Part shown: in pieces, positions 1 to 6,919 of the stretch
How positions within the stretch are numbered: the stretch's first letter is position 1
Layout: each line of letters starts with the position of its first letter
Assembly: GCA_029779645.1 (NCBI GenBank)
Contig: JAKPAC010000010.1
Location: 1 to 64,000 of the forward strand
DNA: 64,000 nucleotides
From: Actinomycetes bacterium
GTDB taxonomy: Bacteria; Actinomycetota; Actinomycetes; Actinomycetales; Microbacteriaceae
Direction of reading: 5' to 3'
Notes under the pieces: model-generated
Databases searched by the model: none
What the model was told of the DNA's origin: nothing
Seen by the model: the letters and a program-made list of their open reading frames with translations, nothing else
Program-made: the position numbers and the translations under genes

Positions 1-436
1 TGTTCGCCGCCTTCTGTCGGAGGGCCTTCTGCTCACCCTCGTACGTGCTCCAGGCGGCGATGGTGCGGGCTACTGCCCGGCCCGCGGGCGTAGCAAGGTC
101 GAGCATCCCCGCGGTGACGAAGTGCACGTCCACGCCGAGCGTGATCACCTTCTCCAGATCGCTCGTGAGCCTCAGCAGGCGATCCTGATGCCAGGCGATG
201 ATCGACTCGGGCCGGTCGCGGAGCATCTGCTCGAAGTCGGGTCGCCGCTTCCCGCTCGTCGCCGAGATGTCGTTGTCGACGTAGACGCGGGTGACGGTGA
301 GTCCGAGACGCCGCGCGAGGTCGCGGCACGCCTTCTCCTGGCGCTCGACACCCTGCGCCTCGCCGGTGCGATCCTGGCTGATGCGCAGGTAGATCGCCGC
401 GTGCTCAGGGCCGAGGTCGAGGTCGAGCGGTGTCAC
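1..436 (-). CDS. Large serine recombinase (integrase), N-terminal part
   Basis: Partial: the gene runs off the left edge, leaving the first 145 codons. It starts at GTG 436, which overlaps the stop of the preceding small ORF (GTGA). The N-terminal resolvase catalytic fold is clear: the nucleophile serine motif YLRIS, then DNDISAT, then HQDRLLR with the conserved Asp-Arg pair, and the region leading into the long helix (ARTIAAWSTYEGEQKA). This is the pattern of phage and ICE large serine integrases, which recombine attP with a chromosomal attB through a phosphoserine intermediate. It lies next to a truncated host gene, as expected for the edge of an integrated element whose body extends to the left. 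The C-terminal zinc-ribbon and coiled-coil parts cannot be seen, so completeness is unknown. Confidence 0.9.
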   Translation of the reverse strand, partial: MTPLDLDLGPEHAAIYLRISQDRTGEAQGVERQEKACRDLARRLGLTVTRVYVDNDISATSGKRRPDFEQMLRDRPESIIAWHQDRLLRLTSDLEKVITLGVDVHFVTAGMLDLATPAGRAVARTIAAWSTYEGEQKALRQKAAN

Positions 437-591
437 AGGCGGGCTCCTCCGGTCGAGTCGGCGAGCACCAGGGCCGCGAGTCGGAGGATCGAGTCAGCCG
501 GGATCGGCGGGTTCGCGCCTTCGAGGGCTCCGTCGCAGTAGGCCGCGAGGGCCGTGAGGTCGGTCGTGCTAACCGGGGTACGGTTGGTCAT
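433..591 (-). CDS. Small hypothetical protein (52 aa) coupled to the recombinase
   Basis: ATG at 591, stop TGA at 435-433 overlapping the recombinase GTG start by 4 nt, so the two are probably translationally coupled. The product begins MTNRTPVSTTDLTALAAYCD and is soluble and Ala/Leu-rich, without membrane segments or cysteine clusters beyond one Cys. I do not recognise the family. Its position directly before an integrase suggests an excisionase or recombination directionality factor, or another element-borne accessory protein, but nothing in the sequence proves it. Confidence 0.6.
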   Translation of the reverse strand: MTNRTPVSTTDLTALAAYCDGALEGANPPIPADSILRLAALVLADSTGGARL

Positions 592-615
592 GGCAGTGCT
601 CCAATCACTGTCGCC

Positions 616-645
616 GCGCCCTCCGGTCTGACCACCGGGGGGCGC
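616..645. terminator. GC-rich hairpin in the leader of the integrase operon
   Basis: A 12-bp stem (GCGCCCTCCGGT against ACCGGGGGGCGC, with one G-T wobble) encloses a short loop and is followed on the + strand by TTCTCTTT. On the - strand it lies 25 nt upstream of the small ORF, inside the 5' leader. It could terminate rightward transcripts or act as an attenuator of the integrase operon; the sequence does not decide. Confidence 0.45.
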
Positions 646-664
646 TTCTCTTTGTCGTGCCTCC

Positions 665-670
665 AGTCTA
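665..670 (-). promoter_or_regulatory. Candidate -10 (TAGACT) for the integrase operon
   Basis: TAGACT on the - strand, preceded by two copies of the short motif ACGCTA. No convincing -35 is seen at 16-18 nt. It would start transcription about 70 nt before the small ORF. Confidence 0.3.
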
Positions 671-681
671 GCGTTTTCCCC

Positions 682-918
682 TCATGTGGTTAGCGTTGGA
701 AGCCCGGCGGTCATGAGCGTGACCAGCACCCAGCCCGGCACATCACCCGCCTCGCTGCGCAGCACCTCACCCCACGCCGTGCGCGTCCGTCGCACGGTCG
801 TCGCCACCGCACGACGCCCGCCCCGCGCATGCGCCGCGAGCGCGACCGGCGTCGGCGATGCGGTCCCCGGCGCTGGCTTCGCCGCCGTCCCCGCTGTCTT
901 CATCCTCAACATGTCCAT
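682..918 (-). pseudogene. Tad pilin-like small membrane protein, truncated
   Basis: Downstream of tadC. The product begins around MDMLRMKTAG; ATGs at 918, 912 and 903 are all possible and none has a strong RBS. It runs through a basic stretch into the segment GDVPGWVLVTLMTAGL, which I recall as the start of the single transmembrane helix of small Flp/pilin-like proteins encoded after tadC in actinobacteria. There it should continue as a hydrophobic helix, but here it changes to PTLTT and stops. The helix is broken at about 695-705, exactly where the integrase-side sequence begins, so I read this as a gene truncated by integration. The family memory is established knowledge from recall; the insertion is inference. 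Confidence 0.55.
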
Positions 919-980
919 TCCGTTCTGGGCGATCGGCCCGATTGCGATGTCGTGCACCTGAAGATCCGGCTGCGCCGCCC

Positions 981-1904
981 TCACCCGATGCCCGCCTGCA
1001 GCAGCTGCCCGGCGGGAAAGAGCGCGAACAGCACGCTCAGCGGCAGGATGAGAAAGACCACGGGCAGCAGCATCCCGATCTCGTTTCTTCCAGCCCGCTC
1101 GATGAGCGCGCGCCGCTGCGACTCGCGCGCATCGGATGCCTGCGCCTGCAGCACCGCGGCAAGCGGGGCACCTCGCTCGAGCGCAGCCACGAGCTGATCG
1201 ATCGTCCGGGCGACGGCAGGCAGCTGCAGCCGCGCCGACACCTCCACGAGCGCGTCGGTGAGGCTCGAGCCCGTGCCTGCGGCGACCACCGCGACGCGCA
1301 GCTCGGCCGGGAGGTCACCCGTGCCGGCACCGGCGACGCGGCGCAGGCTGTCGAGCAGCCCCTCGCCCGCAGCGAGGCACAGGCTGAGAAACTCAAGCAC
1401 GGTGGGCAGCTCTTCATGGATGCGCGCCGCCCTGCGCCGCGCGGCGGCGCTGAGCGTGGCCGAGCACATGAGCATCGCGCACAGGCCCGCCAGAACCGGC
1501 ACCGCGAACACCGGGGGCGTCAGCACCCCCGCGAGCGCCAGCACGATCACGCACAGAGCGCCGCCGAGCACACCGGCGAGCCCCCAGGCGAGCTGCCGTC
1601 CCCGAAAGCGCAGGGCGCCACCATCGCGACCGGCCTGCACGAGGCGACGCTCGATCGCGGCGCCGCCGCCCAGCAGCCCTGCCAGGCGGTCGCGCGCCTG
1701 CAGCCACGACGCTCGCACGATGGCACTGCCAGCCCCCGGGAAGGCGCCCGACATGGCGACGGCGGGCACGACGTCACGTACGTACGGCGCCACGCGCTCC
1801 GCGAGCGATCGCGCGCCCCAGCGCGCGGTCAGCGACATCAGCGACCAGCAGCCCAGGCCGAGTCCTGCGCCCAGCAGCACCGCCAGCGCGAGATCGGTCA
1901 TCAT
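981..1904 (-). CDS. tadC: TadC-like type II secretion F-domain membrane protein
   Basis: 307 aa, starting at ATG 1904, which overlaps the stop of tadB (ATGA). Predicted platform protein of the Tad (Flp pilus) assembly machine. It has N-terminal membrane segments (about residues 5-22), a central hydrophobic pair (about 115-155), the cytoplasmic GspF-type domain with the motif LSLCLAAGEGLLDSLRRVA, and a C-terminal hydrophobic helix (MLLPVVFLILPLSVLFALFP) as usual for the family. It works with TadA (ATPase) and TadB in the inner membrane. The operon continues into the truncated pilin-like gene, so the system may no longer assemble a normal pilus. Confidence 0.85.
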   Translation of the reverse strand: MMTDLALAVLLGAGLGLGCWSLMSLTARWGARSLAERVAPYVRDVVPAVAMSGAFPGAGSAIVRASWLQARDRLAGLLGGGAAIERRLVQAGRDGGALRFRGRQLAWGLAGVLGGALCVIVLALAGVLTPPVFAVPVLAGLCAMLMCSATLSAAARRRAARIHEELPTVLEFLSLCLAAGEGLLDSLRRVAGAGTGDLPAELRVAVVAAGTGSSLTDALVEVSARLQLPAVARTIDQLVAALERGAPLAAVLQAQASDARESQRRALIERAGRNEIGMLLPVVFLILPLSVLFALFPAGQLLQAGIG

Positions 1905-2791
1905 GCGAACCACCGCCTGGCCTCGGGCAGGCGGGCGATGCGCACCATTAGCCGATACGCGACGAACGAGACGAACGCGCCGCCGAGCACCAAGGCCACC
2001 CCCTCCGGGCTCGAGTACGCGCGAGCACCCTCCGGACGCATCACGAGCAATGCGAGCACGATCCACGGTGCGATCACGCCGAGCACCGCGGCGTTGCGCA
2101 CCCAGGACTGCCGCGCCTCCACCTCGCCGCGCAGCGCCGCTTCGGTGCGGACCGATGCGGCAAGGGCGCGCAGGACGCTCGTCAGTTCGGTCCCGCCCAC
2201 CTCGCGGGCCATCCGAAGCGTCTCGATGATGCGATCGGCGACCGGATCGGCCAGCTCGCCCTTCAGACGCGCCGCGCTCGACGCGAAGCTGCCGGTTGCC
2301 GCGAAGTCTCGTTCGAACGCCGCAAATGCCGGACGCAGCATGGCCGGGGCGCTCGTGGCGAGGCTCGCGACGGCATCGGGCAGCGACATGCCCGCCCGCA
2401 CCGCCCCGATGAGGTGGTCGAGCACGTCGGGCCAGAGATTGCGGCGCGAGGCGATTCGGGCGGTGCGCCGACGGCGCAGCCAGAGCACGGGCGCGCACGC
2501 GGCAAGCAGCCCGGCGAGCGCGACGAGCGCCGGCACCCCGACGAGGAGCCACCCCGCCGCCGCGGCGCCGAGCGCGAGCAGAGCAGCGACCGCGGCCAGC
2601 GCGCGGGTTCGCACGTGCGGGAGACCGGCATCGTCGAGCAGCCGCCTGACACCGCCCGCGCCGAGCCTGGTGCGCGCAGCGACCACGGCATCGGCGAGGG
2701 CGTCCGCCCGTCCCGAGCCGCGACGCCAGAGCCACGGTGCGAATGTCAGGAGCAGCCCGGCCGCGAAGCAGGCTCCGAGCAGCACGGTCAC
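1901..2791 (-). CDS. tadB: TadB-like type II secretion F-domain membrane protein
   Basis: 296 aa, GTG start at 2791 overlapping the tadA stop (GTGA). There is an N-terminal hydrophobic segment (VLLGACFAAGLLLTFAP), a second pair of helices (about residues 65-105), a GspF/TadB cytoplasmic domain with DHLIGAVRAGMSLPDAVASL, and a C-terminal helix pair. The motif ETLRMAREVGGTELTSVLR is typical of TadB. It is predicted to form the membrane platform with TadC, driven by the TadA ATPase. Start-stop overlaps on both sides indicate one polycistronic message with tadA and tadC. Confidence 0.87.
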   Translation of the reverse strand: MTVLLGACFAAGLLLTFAPWLWRRGSGRADALADAVVAARTRLGAGGVRRLLDDAGLPHVRTRALAAVAALLALGAAAAGWLLVGVPALVALAGLLAACAPVLWLRRRRTARIASRRNLWPDVLDHLIGAVRAGMSLPDAVASLATSAPAMLRPAFAAFERDFAATGSFASSAARLKGELADPVADRIIETLRMAREVGGTELTSVLRALAASVRTEAALRGEVEARQSWVRNAAVLGVIAPWIVLALLVMRPEGARAYSSPEGVALVLGGAFVSFVAYRLMVRIARLPEARRWFA

Positions 2792-3987
2792 GCGGCGGCC
2801 TCGACGTCGCCGCGATACAGCGTCTCGGCGACGATCTCGCCGTCGACGACTCGGCCGGTCGGAGCGACGATCTCCACGACGCGGCGTCGCCCATCTGCGC
2901 TCATCGCGCAGTGCACGACGAGGTGCACCGACCTGGCGACGGCCGGCTGCACGAAGCTCGCGTCGATGTTGCGCCCGGCCAGCAGCGGCAGCGCGCACAG
3001 CCGCACGAGCGCGTCGCGCGCCGAGTTCGCGTGCACGGTCGCCGCTCCGGGCACACCCGTGTTGAGCGCGAGCAGCAGATCGAGCGCCTCCGCGTCGCGC
3101 ACCTCGCCGACCACGAGCCGGTCGGGGCGCATCCGCAGCGCCTCACGAATCAGGCGCCGCAGCGACACCTCGCCCGTGCCCTCCAGGCTCGGCTGGCGCC
3201 CCTGCATCGAGACGATGTCTGGCGCGTCCACCGCCAGCTCGAAGGTCTCCTCCACCGTCACGATCCGCGCCTGCGGCGGACACGCCGCCAGCAGCGCCCC
3301 AAGCAGCGTCGTCTTGCCGGCGTGGGTGGCGCCCGACACTACGATGCTTCGCCCCGCCCAAACCGCGCTGCGGAGCAGATCGGCGGCCGCGGCATCCATC
3401 GTCCCCCGCGCGACGAGGCCGTCGAGGTCGTGGATCGCGGGCAGAAACCTCCGGATGTTCACCGACCAGTGCCGCCGCGTGATGTCGGGGATCACGACGT
3501 GCAGGCGCGAGCCGTCGGGCAGCGACGCGTCGACGAACGGCTGGCTGAGGTCGACCCGGCGCCCCGAGCTCTGCAGCATGCGCTCGACCACGTCGCGCAC
3601 CGCCGCATCGGTGAGGGTGAGCGGCGCGCGGTACGAGACGCCGCCGCGCGCGAAGAACACTTGATCCGGGGCATTGATCCAGACCTCCTCCACGGTCGGG
3701 TCGGCGAGGTACGGCTGCAGCGGGCCGTAGCCCACGATCGTTGCGAGCACGTCGCGCACGGTCGCGGCCTCATCATCGAGGGTCGGGATGCCCCGCGCGG
3801 GCGCATCGTCGTTGTGCCGACGCACCTCGGCGTGCGCGATCGCGGCGGCGCGCTCCGGGGTGGCCGACGGATCGAAGCCCTCGGCGCGGATGCGGTCGCG
3901 CACCCGCTCGGCGAGGGAGGCGACCGAAGCGACAGGAACGACAGAAGCGACAGAGGCGACGGAGACGACGGCGGTGGCGGGAGTCAC
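2788..3987 (-). CDS. tadA: TadA/CpaF-type secretion ATPase
   Basis: 399 aa, GTG start at 3987 with GAGG about 9 nt upstream. A VirB11/CpaF-family ATPase that powers Flp pilus assembly. An N-terminal all-alpha region and the CpaF linker (IVGYGPLQPYLADPTVEEV, about residues 84-102) precede Walker A GATHAGKT (219-226), the Asp box region (VTVEETFEL) and Walker B LVVGEVRD (about 291-298). Length is normal for the family. The first 25 residues are a low-complexity Val-Ala-Ser run built from 9-bp repeats. No cpaE/tadZ gene lies upstream; the neighbour on that side is a divergent permease. It is first in the tadABC operon. Confidence 0.9.
   Translation of the reverse strand: MTPATAVVSVASVASVVPVASVASLAERVRDRIRAEGFDPSATPERAAAIAHAEVRRHNDDAPARGIPTLDDEAATVRDVLATIVGYGPLQPYLADPTVEEVWINAPDQVFFARGGVSYRAPLTLTDAAVRDVVERMLQSSGRRVDLSQPFVDASLPDGSRLHVVIPDITRRHWSVNIRRFLPAIHDLDGLVARGTMDAAAADLLRSAVWAGRSIVVSGATHAGKTTLLGALLAACPPQARIVTVEETFELAVDAPDIVSMQGRQPSLEGTGEVSLRRLIREALRMRPDRLVVGEVRDAEALDLLLALNTGVPGAATVHANSARDALVRLCALPLLAGRNIDASFVQPAVARSVHLVVHCAMSADGRRRVVEIVAPTGRVVDGEIVAETLYRGDVEAAA
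3917..3970. repeat. Six imperfect 9-bp tandem repeats in the 5' end of tadA
   Basis: Units of the form GAAGCGACA / GAGGCGACG in six consecutive in-frame copies encode the Val-Ala-Ser-rich start of TadA. They could vary in number by slippage without breaking the frame. Confidence 0.7.
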
Positions 3988-4026
3988 CGGAGCATCCTCA
4001 CAAATCCCGCGGCCGGGCGGCCGGAG

Positions 4027-4035
4027 TTATCCACA
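4027..4035 (+). promoter_or_regulatory. Perfect DnaA-box-like 9-mer TTATCCACA
   Basis: Lies between the divergent tadA and NCS2 permease genes, about 40 nt from the tadA start. Single and isolated, so not an origin; it could be a DnaA-responsive site or chance. Confidence 0.3.
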
Positions 4036-4182
4036 GCACCGTGCGCCGGCCCCGTGCGCCGCGGCCGACCGAACGGTCACCCCGCGCCTTGCTATTGTCG
4101 TCACAGCGAACTCACAGGCTGCGGCCCGCGTCGCGGAGCCCGCCTGCGTCACGCTCCCCCACATCCACGCAAGAAAGAGCAC

Positions 4183-5646
4183 ATGTCTCAGAGCACTTCC
4201 TCAGCGCGCACGCGCGCCGGCGCGCCGAAGCCCGCCTCCGCCTTCGACCGCTACTTCGAGATCACCAAGCGCGGCTCGACCATCGGCCGAGAGGTGCGCG
4301 GCGGGCTCGTCACCTTCGTGACCATGGCCTACATCGTCATCCTCAACCCGCTGATCATCGGCGGCGAGGGCGCGAGCGACGTGCTCGGCGAATACCTCGA
4401 CCCCGCGCAGGTCAGCGCCGCGACCGGCCTGACCGCCGGCCTGATGACGATCCTGTTCGGCGTGTTCGCGCGCCTGCCGTTCGCGATCGCCGCGGGGCTC
4501 GGCATCAACTCGTTCCTCGCGGTCTCGGTCGTCGGCCAGGTCACGTGGCCCGAGGCGATGGGCCTGGTCATCATCAACGGCATCGTGATCGTGATCCTGG
4601 GCGCCACGGGCGCCCGCACGGCGATCTTCAACGCGGTGCCCACCTCGCTCAAGGCCGCGATCACGGTCGGCATCGGTCTGTTCATCGCCTTCATCGGGTT
4701 CGTCGATGCCGGATTCGTCAACCGCACGCCGGGCGGCCCGCCGGTGCAGCTCGGCATCGACGGCTCGATCGCCTCCATCCCGACGCTGATCTTCGTGATC
4801 GGCCTCGTGCTCATCGGCGTCCTGGTCGCGCGCAAGGTGCCCGGCGGCATCCTGATCGGCATCGTCGCCACGACGATCATCGCGATCATCGTGCAGGCGA
4901 TCATGCAGCTCGGCCCCAGCTACCAAGACCCGGGCGGCTGGCACATGACGATCCCCGTGCTGCCCACCGAGATCATCACGGTGCCCGACTTCGGCCTGGT
5001 CGGCCAGTTCGACCTGTTCGGCTCGTTCGCGCGCGTCGGCGGCCTCGCCGCGACCATGCTCGTGTTCACCCTCGTGTTCACGAACTTCTTCGACGCGATG
5101 GGCACGATGACCGGCCTGTCGAAGAACGCCGGCCTGGGCACCCCCGACGGGCAGTTCCCGCGCATCCGCGCCGCGTTCATCGTCGAGGGCGCCGGCGCCA
5201 TCGTCGGCGGCGCGACCTCCACGTCGTCGGCGACCGTGTTCGTCGACAGCGCCGCCGGCATCGGCGAGGGCGCCCGCACGGGCCTCGCGTCGATCGTCAC
5301 CGGGCTGCTGTTCTTCCTCTCGATGTTCCTCACCCCCCTCACCCTGATCGTGCCGATCGAGGCGGGTGCCGCCGCCCTCGTCGTCGTGGGCGCCATGATG
5401 ATGCTGCAGGTGAAGGAGATCGAGTTCTCGAGCTTCGCCGTCGCGCTGCCGGCGTTCCTCACGATCGTCACGATGCCGCTGACCTACTCGATCGCGAACG
5501 GCATCGGCGTGGGCTTCATCTCGTGGGCCCTGATCAACGCCCTTTCGGGCCGGGCCAAGCAGGTGCACTGGCTGCTGTGGATCGTCTCGCTCGGCTTCGT
5601 GCTGTACTTCGCGCGCGGACCGATCGAGGCGCTGCTCGGCCACTGA
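4183..5646 (+). CDS. NCS2 (AzgA-like) purine permease
   Basis: 487 aa, ATG at 4183 with AAGAAAG 5-6 nt upstream. A multi-spanning nucleobase:cation symporter-2 protein of the AzgA/PbuG branch, expected to import hypoxanthine, guanine or adenine with protons. Visible family features are the N-terminal FEITKRGSTIGREVRGG lead-in, the first helix LVTFVTMAYIVILNP, AAGLGINSF, the TNFFDAMGTMTGLSKNAGL segment, and the GATSTSSATVFVDSAAGIGEGARTGL substrate-site region. About 12-14 membrane helices fit the length, which is usual for AzgA-type proteins. It is monocistronic, followed by a strong hairpin at 5691-5724. Substrate choice cannot be read from the sequence. Confidence 0.9.
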   Translation: MSQSTSSARTRAGAPKPASAFDRYFEITKRGSTIGREVRGGLVTFVTMAYIVILNPLIIGGEGASDVLGEYLDPAQVSAATGLTAGLMTILFGVFARLPFAIAAGLGINSFLAVSVVGQVTWPEAMGLVIINGIVIVILGATGARTAIFNAVPTSLKAAITVGIGLFIAFIGFVDAGFVNRTPGGPPVQLGIDGSIASIPTLIFVIGLVLIGVLVARKVPGGILIGIVATTIIAIIVQAIMQLGPSYQDPGGWHMTIPVLPTEIITVPDFGLVGQFDLFGSFARVGGLAATMLVFTLVFTNFFDAMGTMTGLSKNAGLGTPDGQFPRIRAAFIVEGAGAIVGGATSTSSATVFVDSAAGIGEGARTGLASIVTGLLFFLSMFLTPLTLIVPIEAGAAALVVVGAMMMLQVKEIEFSSFAVALPAFLTIVTMPLTYSIANGIGVGFISWALINALSGRAKQVHWLLWIVSLGFVLYFARGPIEALLGH

Positions 5647-5690
5647 CGCGGTCCCCATGCCGCGACACCGGCGTCGCGCACGGTGGATGC

Positions 5691-5724
5691 TCCGGGCCCG
5701 TCTTCTTCGGAAGGCGGGCCCGTG
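5691..5724 (+). terminator. Intrinsic-type hairpin after the NCS2 permease
   Basis: CGGGCCCG is repeated as its own inverted partner, with an inner CTTC-TTCG-GAAG stem giving a long near-perfect hairpin about 45 nt after the permease stop. There is no long T-run, as is common in high-GC actinobacteria. Confidence 0.65.
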
Positions 5725-5789
5725 TCGTGTGCTCCGCCCGCGACGCGGTGCTCCTCGCGCCCGCGGCCGGAAAGGGGCAGGATGAGCGC

Positions 5790-6011
5790 ATGGCGAAGAA
5801 CAAGAAGCAGCTCTCCGAACTCAGCGTGCCGGGTCGCATCGGCATTGTCGTCGCCGGCACCCTGCAGGTGGTGTTCGCGTTCCTCGCGTTCTGGGACCTG
5901 GGGCACCGCACCGCCGACGAGATCCGCGGCCCACGGCTCGCGTGGGTGCCAGCGATCCTCGTGAACTGGATCGGGCCCGCCGCATACTTCCTCTTCGCCA
6001 GGAAGCGCTGA
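5790..6011 (+). CDS. Small PLDc_N-like membrane protein
   Basis: 73 aa, ATG at 5790 preceded by GGGG and AGGA. Two hydrophobic helices (about residues 16-35 and 51-69) flank a short charged loop, and the end WIGPAAYFLFARKR matches the two-helix PLDc_N (phospholipase D nuclease N-terminal) module. This module usually occurs alone in actinobacteria and has no proven role. It stands alone between the permease and tRNA-Leu. Confidence 0.7.
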   Translation: MAKNKKQLSELSVPGRIGIVVAGTLQVVFAFLAFWDLGHRTADEIRGPRLAWVPAILVNWIGPAAYFLFARKR

Positions 6012-6055
6012 GCGCGGGCAGCCGCACCGCCGGCGAGGCCCGGCGCTCCGGCGGT

Positions 6056-6061
6056 TAGACT
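6056..6061 (+). promoter_or_regulatory. Candidate -10 (TAGACT) of tRNA-Leu
   Basis: TAGACT lies 10 nt before the mature 5' end of tRNA-Leu, a suitable distance for a short precursor leader. No clear -35. Confidence 0.45.
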
Positions 6062-6071
6062 GAGTGCTTCC

Positions 6072-6153
6072 GCGGGAGTGGTGAAATTGGCAGACACGCA
6101 GGATTTAGGTTCCTGTGCTTTCGAGCGTGTGGGTTCAAGTCCCACCTTCCGCA
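6072..6153 (+). tRNA. tRNA-Leu (anticodon UAG, reads CUA)
   Basis: The acceptor arm GCGGGAG pairs with CTTCCGC, followed by discriminator A. The D-arm is GTGGTGAAATTGGCAGAC-like and the anticodon loop is TTTAGGT with TAG at 6106-6108. A long variable arm (GTGCTTTCGAGC region) and a T-arm (GTGGGTTCAAGTCCCAC) follow, as expected for a class II leucine tRNA. The 3' CCA is not encoded (ACCG follows). The last 19 nt are antisense to the end of the Crp/Fnr gene. Confidence 0.97.
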
Positions 6154-6911
6154 CCGTGTCGTGCCCCCTCCGCCGCCGAGTGCGCGCCGAGCGCCGCCGC
6201 GTCGAGGATGCGGATCCGGTCCCGGGCCGGCTGCGCGATGACGCCGTCGTCGGTGAGCCTGCGCAGCTGTCGGCTCAGCGACTCGGGCGTGGTCGAGACG
6301 AGCGAGGCGATGTCCTTCTTCGCGAGCGGCAGGATCACGTCGACGGCGCCCGCCGCGCGCGCATCAGGCGCCGGCACGGCCGGAAGCGAGAGCAGGTAGT
6401 CCGCAACCCGCGAGCGCACGTCCCCGGTCATCACCGATGCCAGCCGCGCCTCGGTCTCCTCCAGGCGCCGGCTCACACCCTGCAGCATGCGCAGCCCGAT
6501 GCTTGGATGCTTCTCGAGCAGGCGGCCGAGCTCGGCATGCCGGAACACGCACAGCCGCGTCGGCACCAGCGCCTCCGCCGCGTGATCGGGCCGCGAGCCC
6601 GTCAGAAACGTCGATTCCCCGATGAAGTCACCGGGTCCGAGCACGCGGATCACCTGCTCGTGCCCTGAAAGCGTCGTGCGCGAGATCTTCACCTGGCCCG
6701 TGTGCACGACCATGAGCTGCGCCACGCCTGCGCCAGCCGAGTACAGCTGCTCGCCGGCATCCACCTCGGCGGGGCGCAGAAACCCGGCGACCTCGCGCTG
6801 CTGCTCGGGCGTGAGGCCGCGAAACAGCGGCACCCGGGCCACGCAGAGATCGCCGTCGCGATCGCTGGGCAGCATCGTGAGCGCGGGCCAGCCGTTGGGT
6901 CGCTCGATCAT
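6135..6911 (-). CDS. Crp/Fnr family transcriptional regulator
   Basis: 258 aa from ATG 6911, with AAGGGTGAG 7-8 nt upstream. GTG 6923, overlapping the ATPase stop as GTGA, is an alternative that adds four residues. A cyclic-nucleotide-binding-like beta barrel (about residues 28-140) precedes a long dimer helix and a winged HTH (about 185-235). The recognition helix reads TTPESLSRQLRR, with the E-x-x-S-R pattern that in E. coli FNR contacts TTGAT half-sites. There is no FNR-type N-terminal cysteine cluster (only one N-terminal Cys and one further Cys), so an FeS sensor is not supported. It is last in the copZ-like/P-ATPase operon, whose upstream region has an FNR-like box. The last codons lie antisense to the tRNA-Leu T-arm. 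Confidence 0.88.
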   Translation of the reverse strand: MIERPNGWPALTMLPSDRDGDLCVARVPLFRGLTPEQQREVAGFLRPAEVDAGEQLYSAGAGVAQLMVVHTGQVKISRTTLSGHEQVIRVLGPGDFIGESTFLTGSRPDHAAEALVPTRLCVFRHAELGRLLEKHPSIGLRMLQGVSRRLEETEARLASVMTGDVRSRVADYLLSLPAVPAPDARAAGAVDVILPLAKKDIASLVSTTPESLSRQLRRLTDDGVIAQPARDRIRILDAAALGAHSAAEGARHGAEGGT

Positions 6912-6919
6912 GCGCTCGC

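Noticed and set aside
858..3065. Long open frame (735 codons) on the + strand across tadABC
   Set aside because: Antisense shadow of the tad genes; Arg/Ala/Pro-rich translation without domains, and codon-position GC bias belongs to the opposite strand.
4000..4182. Chromosomal replication origin
   Set aside because: A single DnaA-like 9-mer, no AT-rich unwinding region and no dnaA/dnaN neighbours.
4201..5658. 485-codon - strand frame opposite the NCS2 permease
   Set aside because: Highly charged Asp/His/Arg translation typical of the antisense of hydrophobic genes; no RBS or motif.
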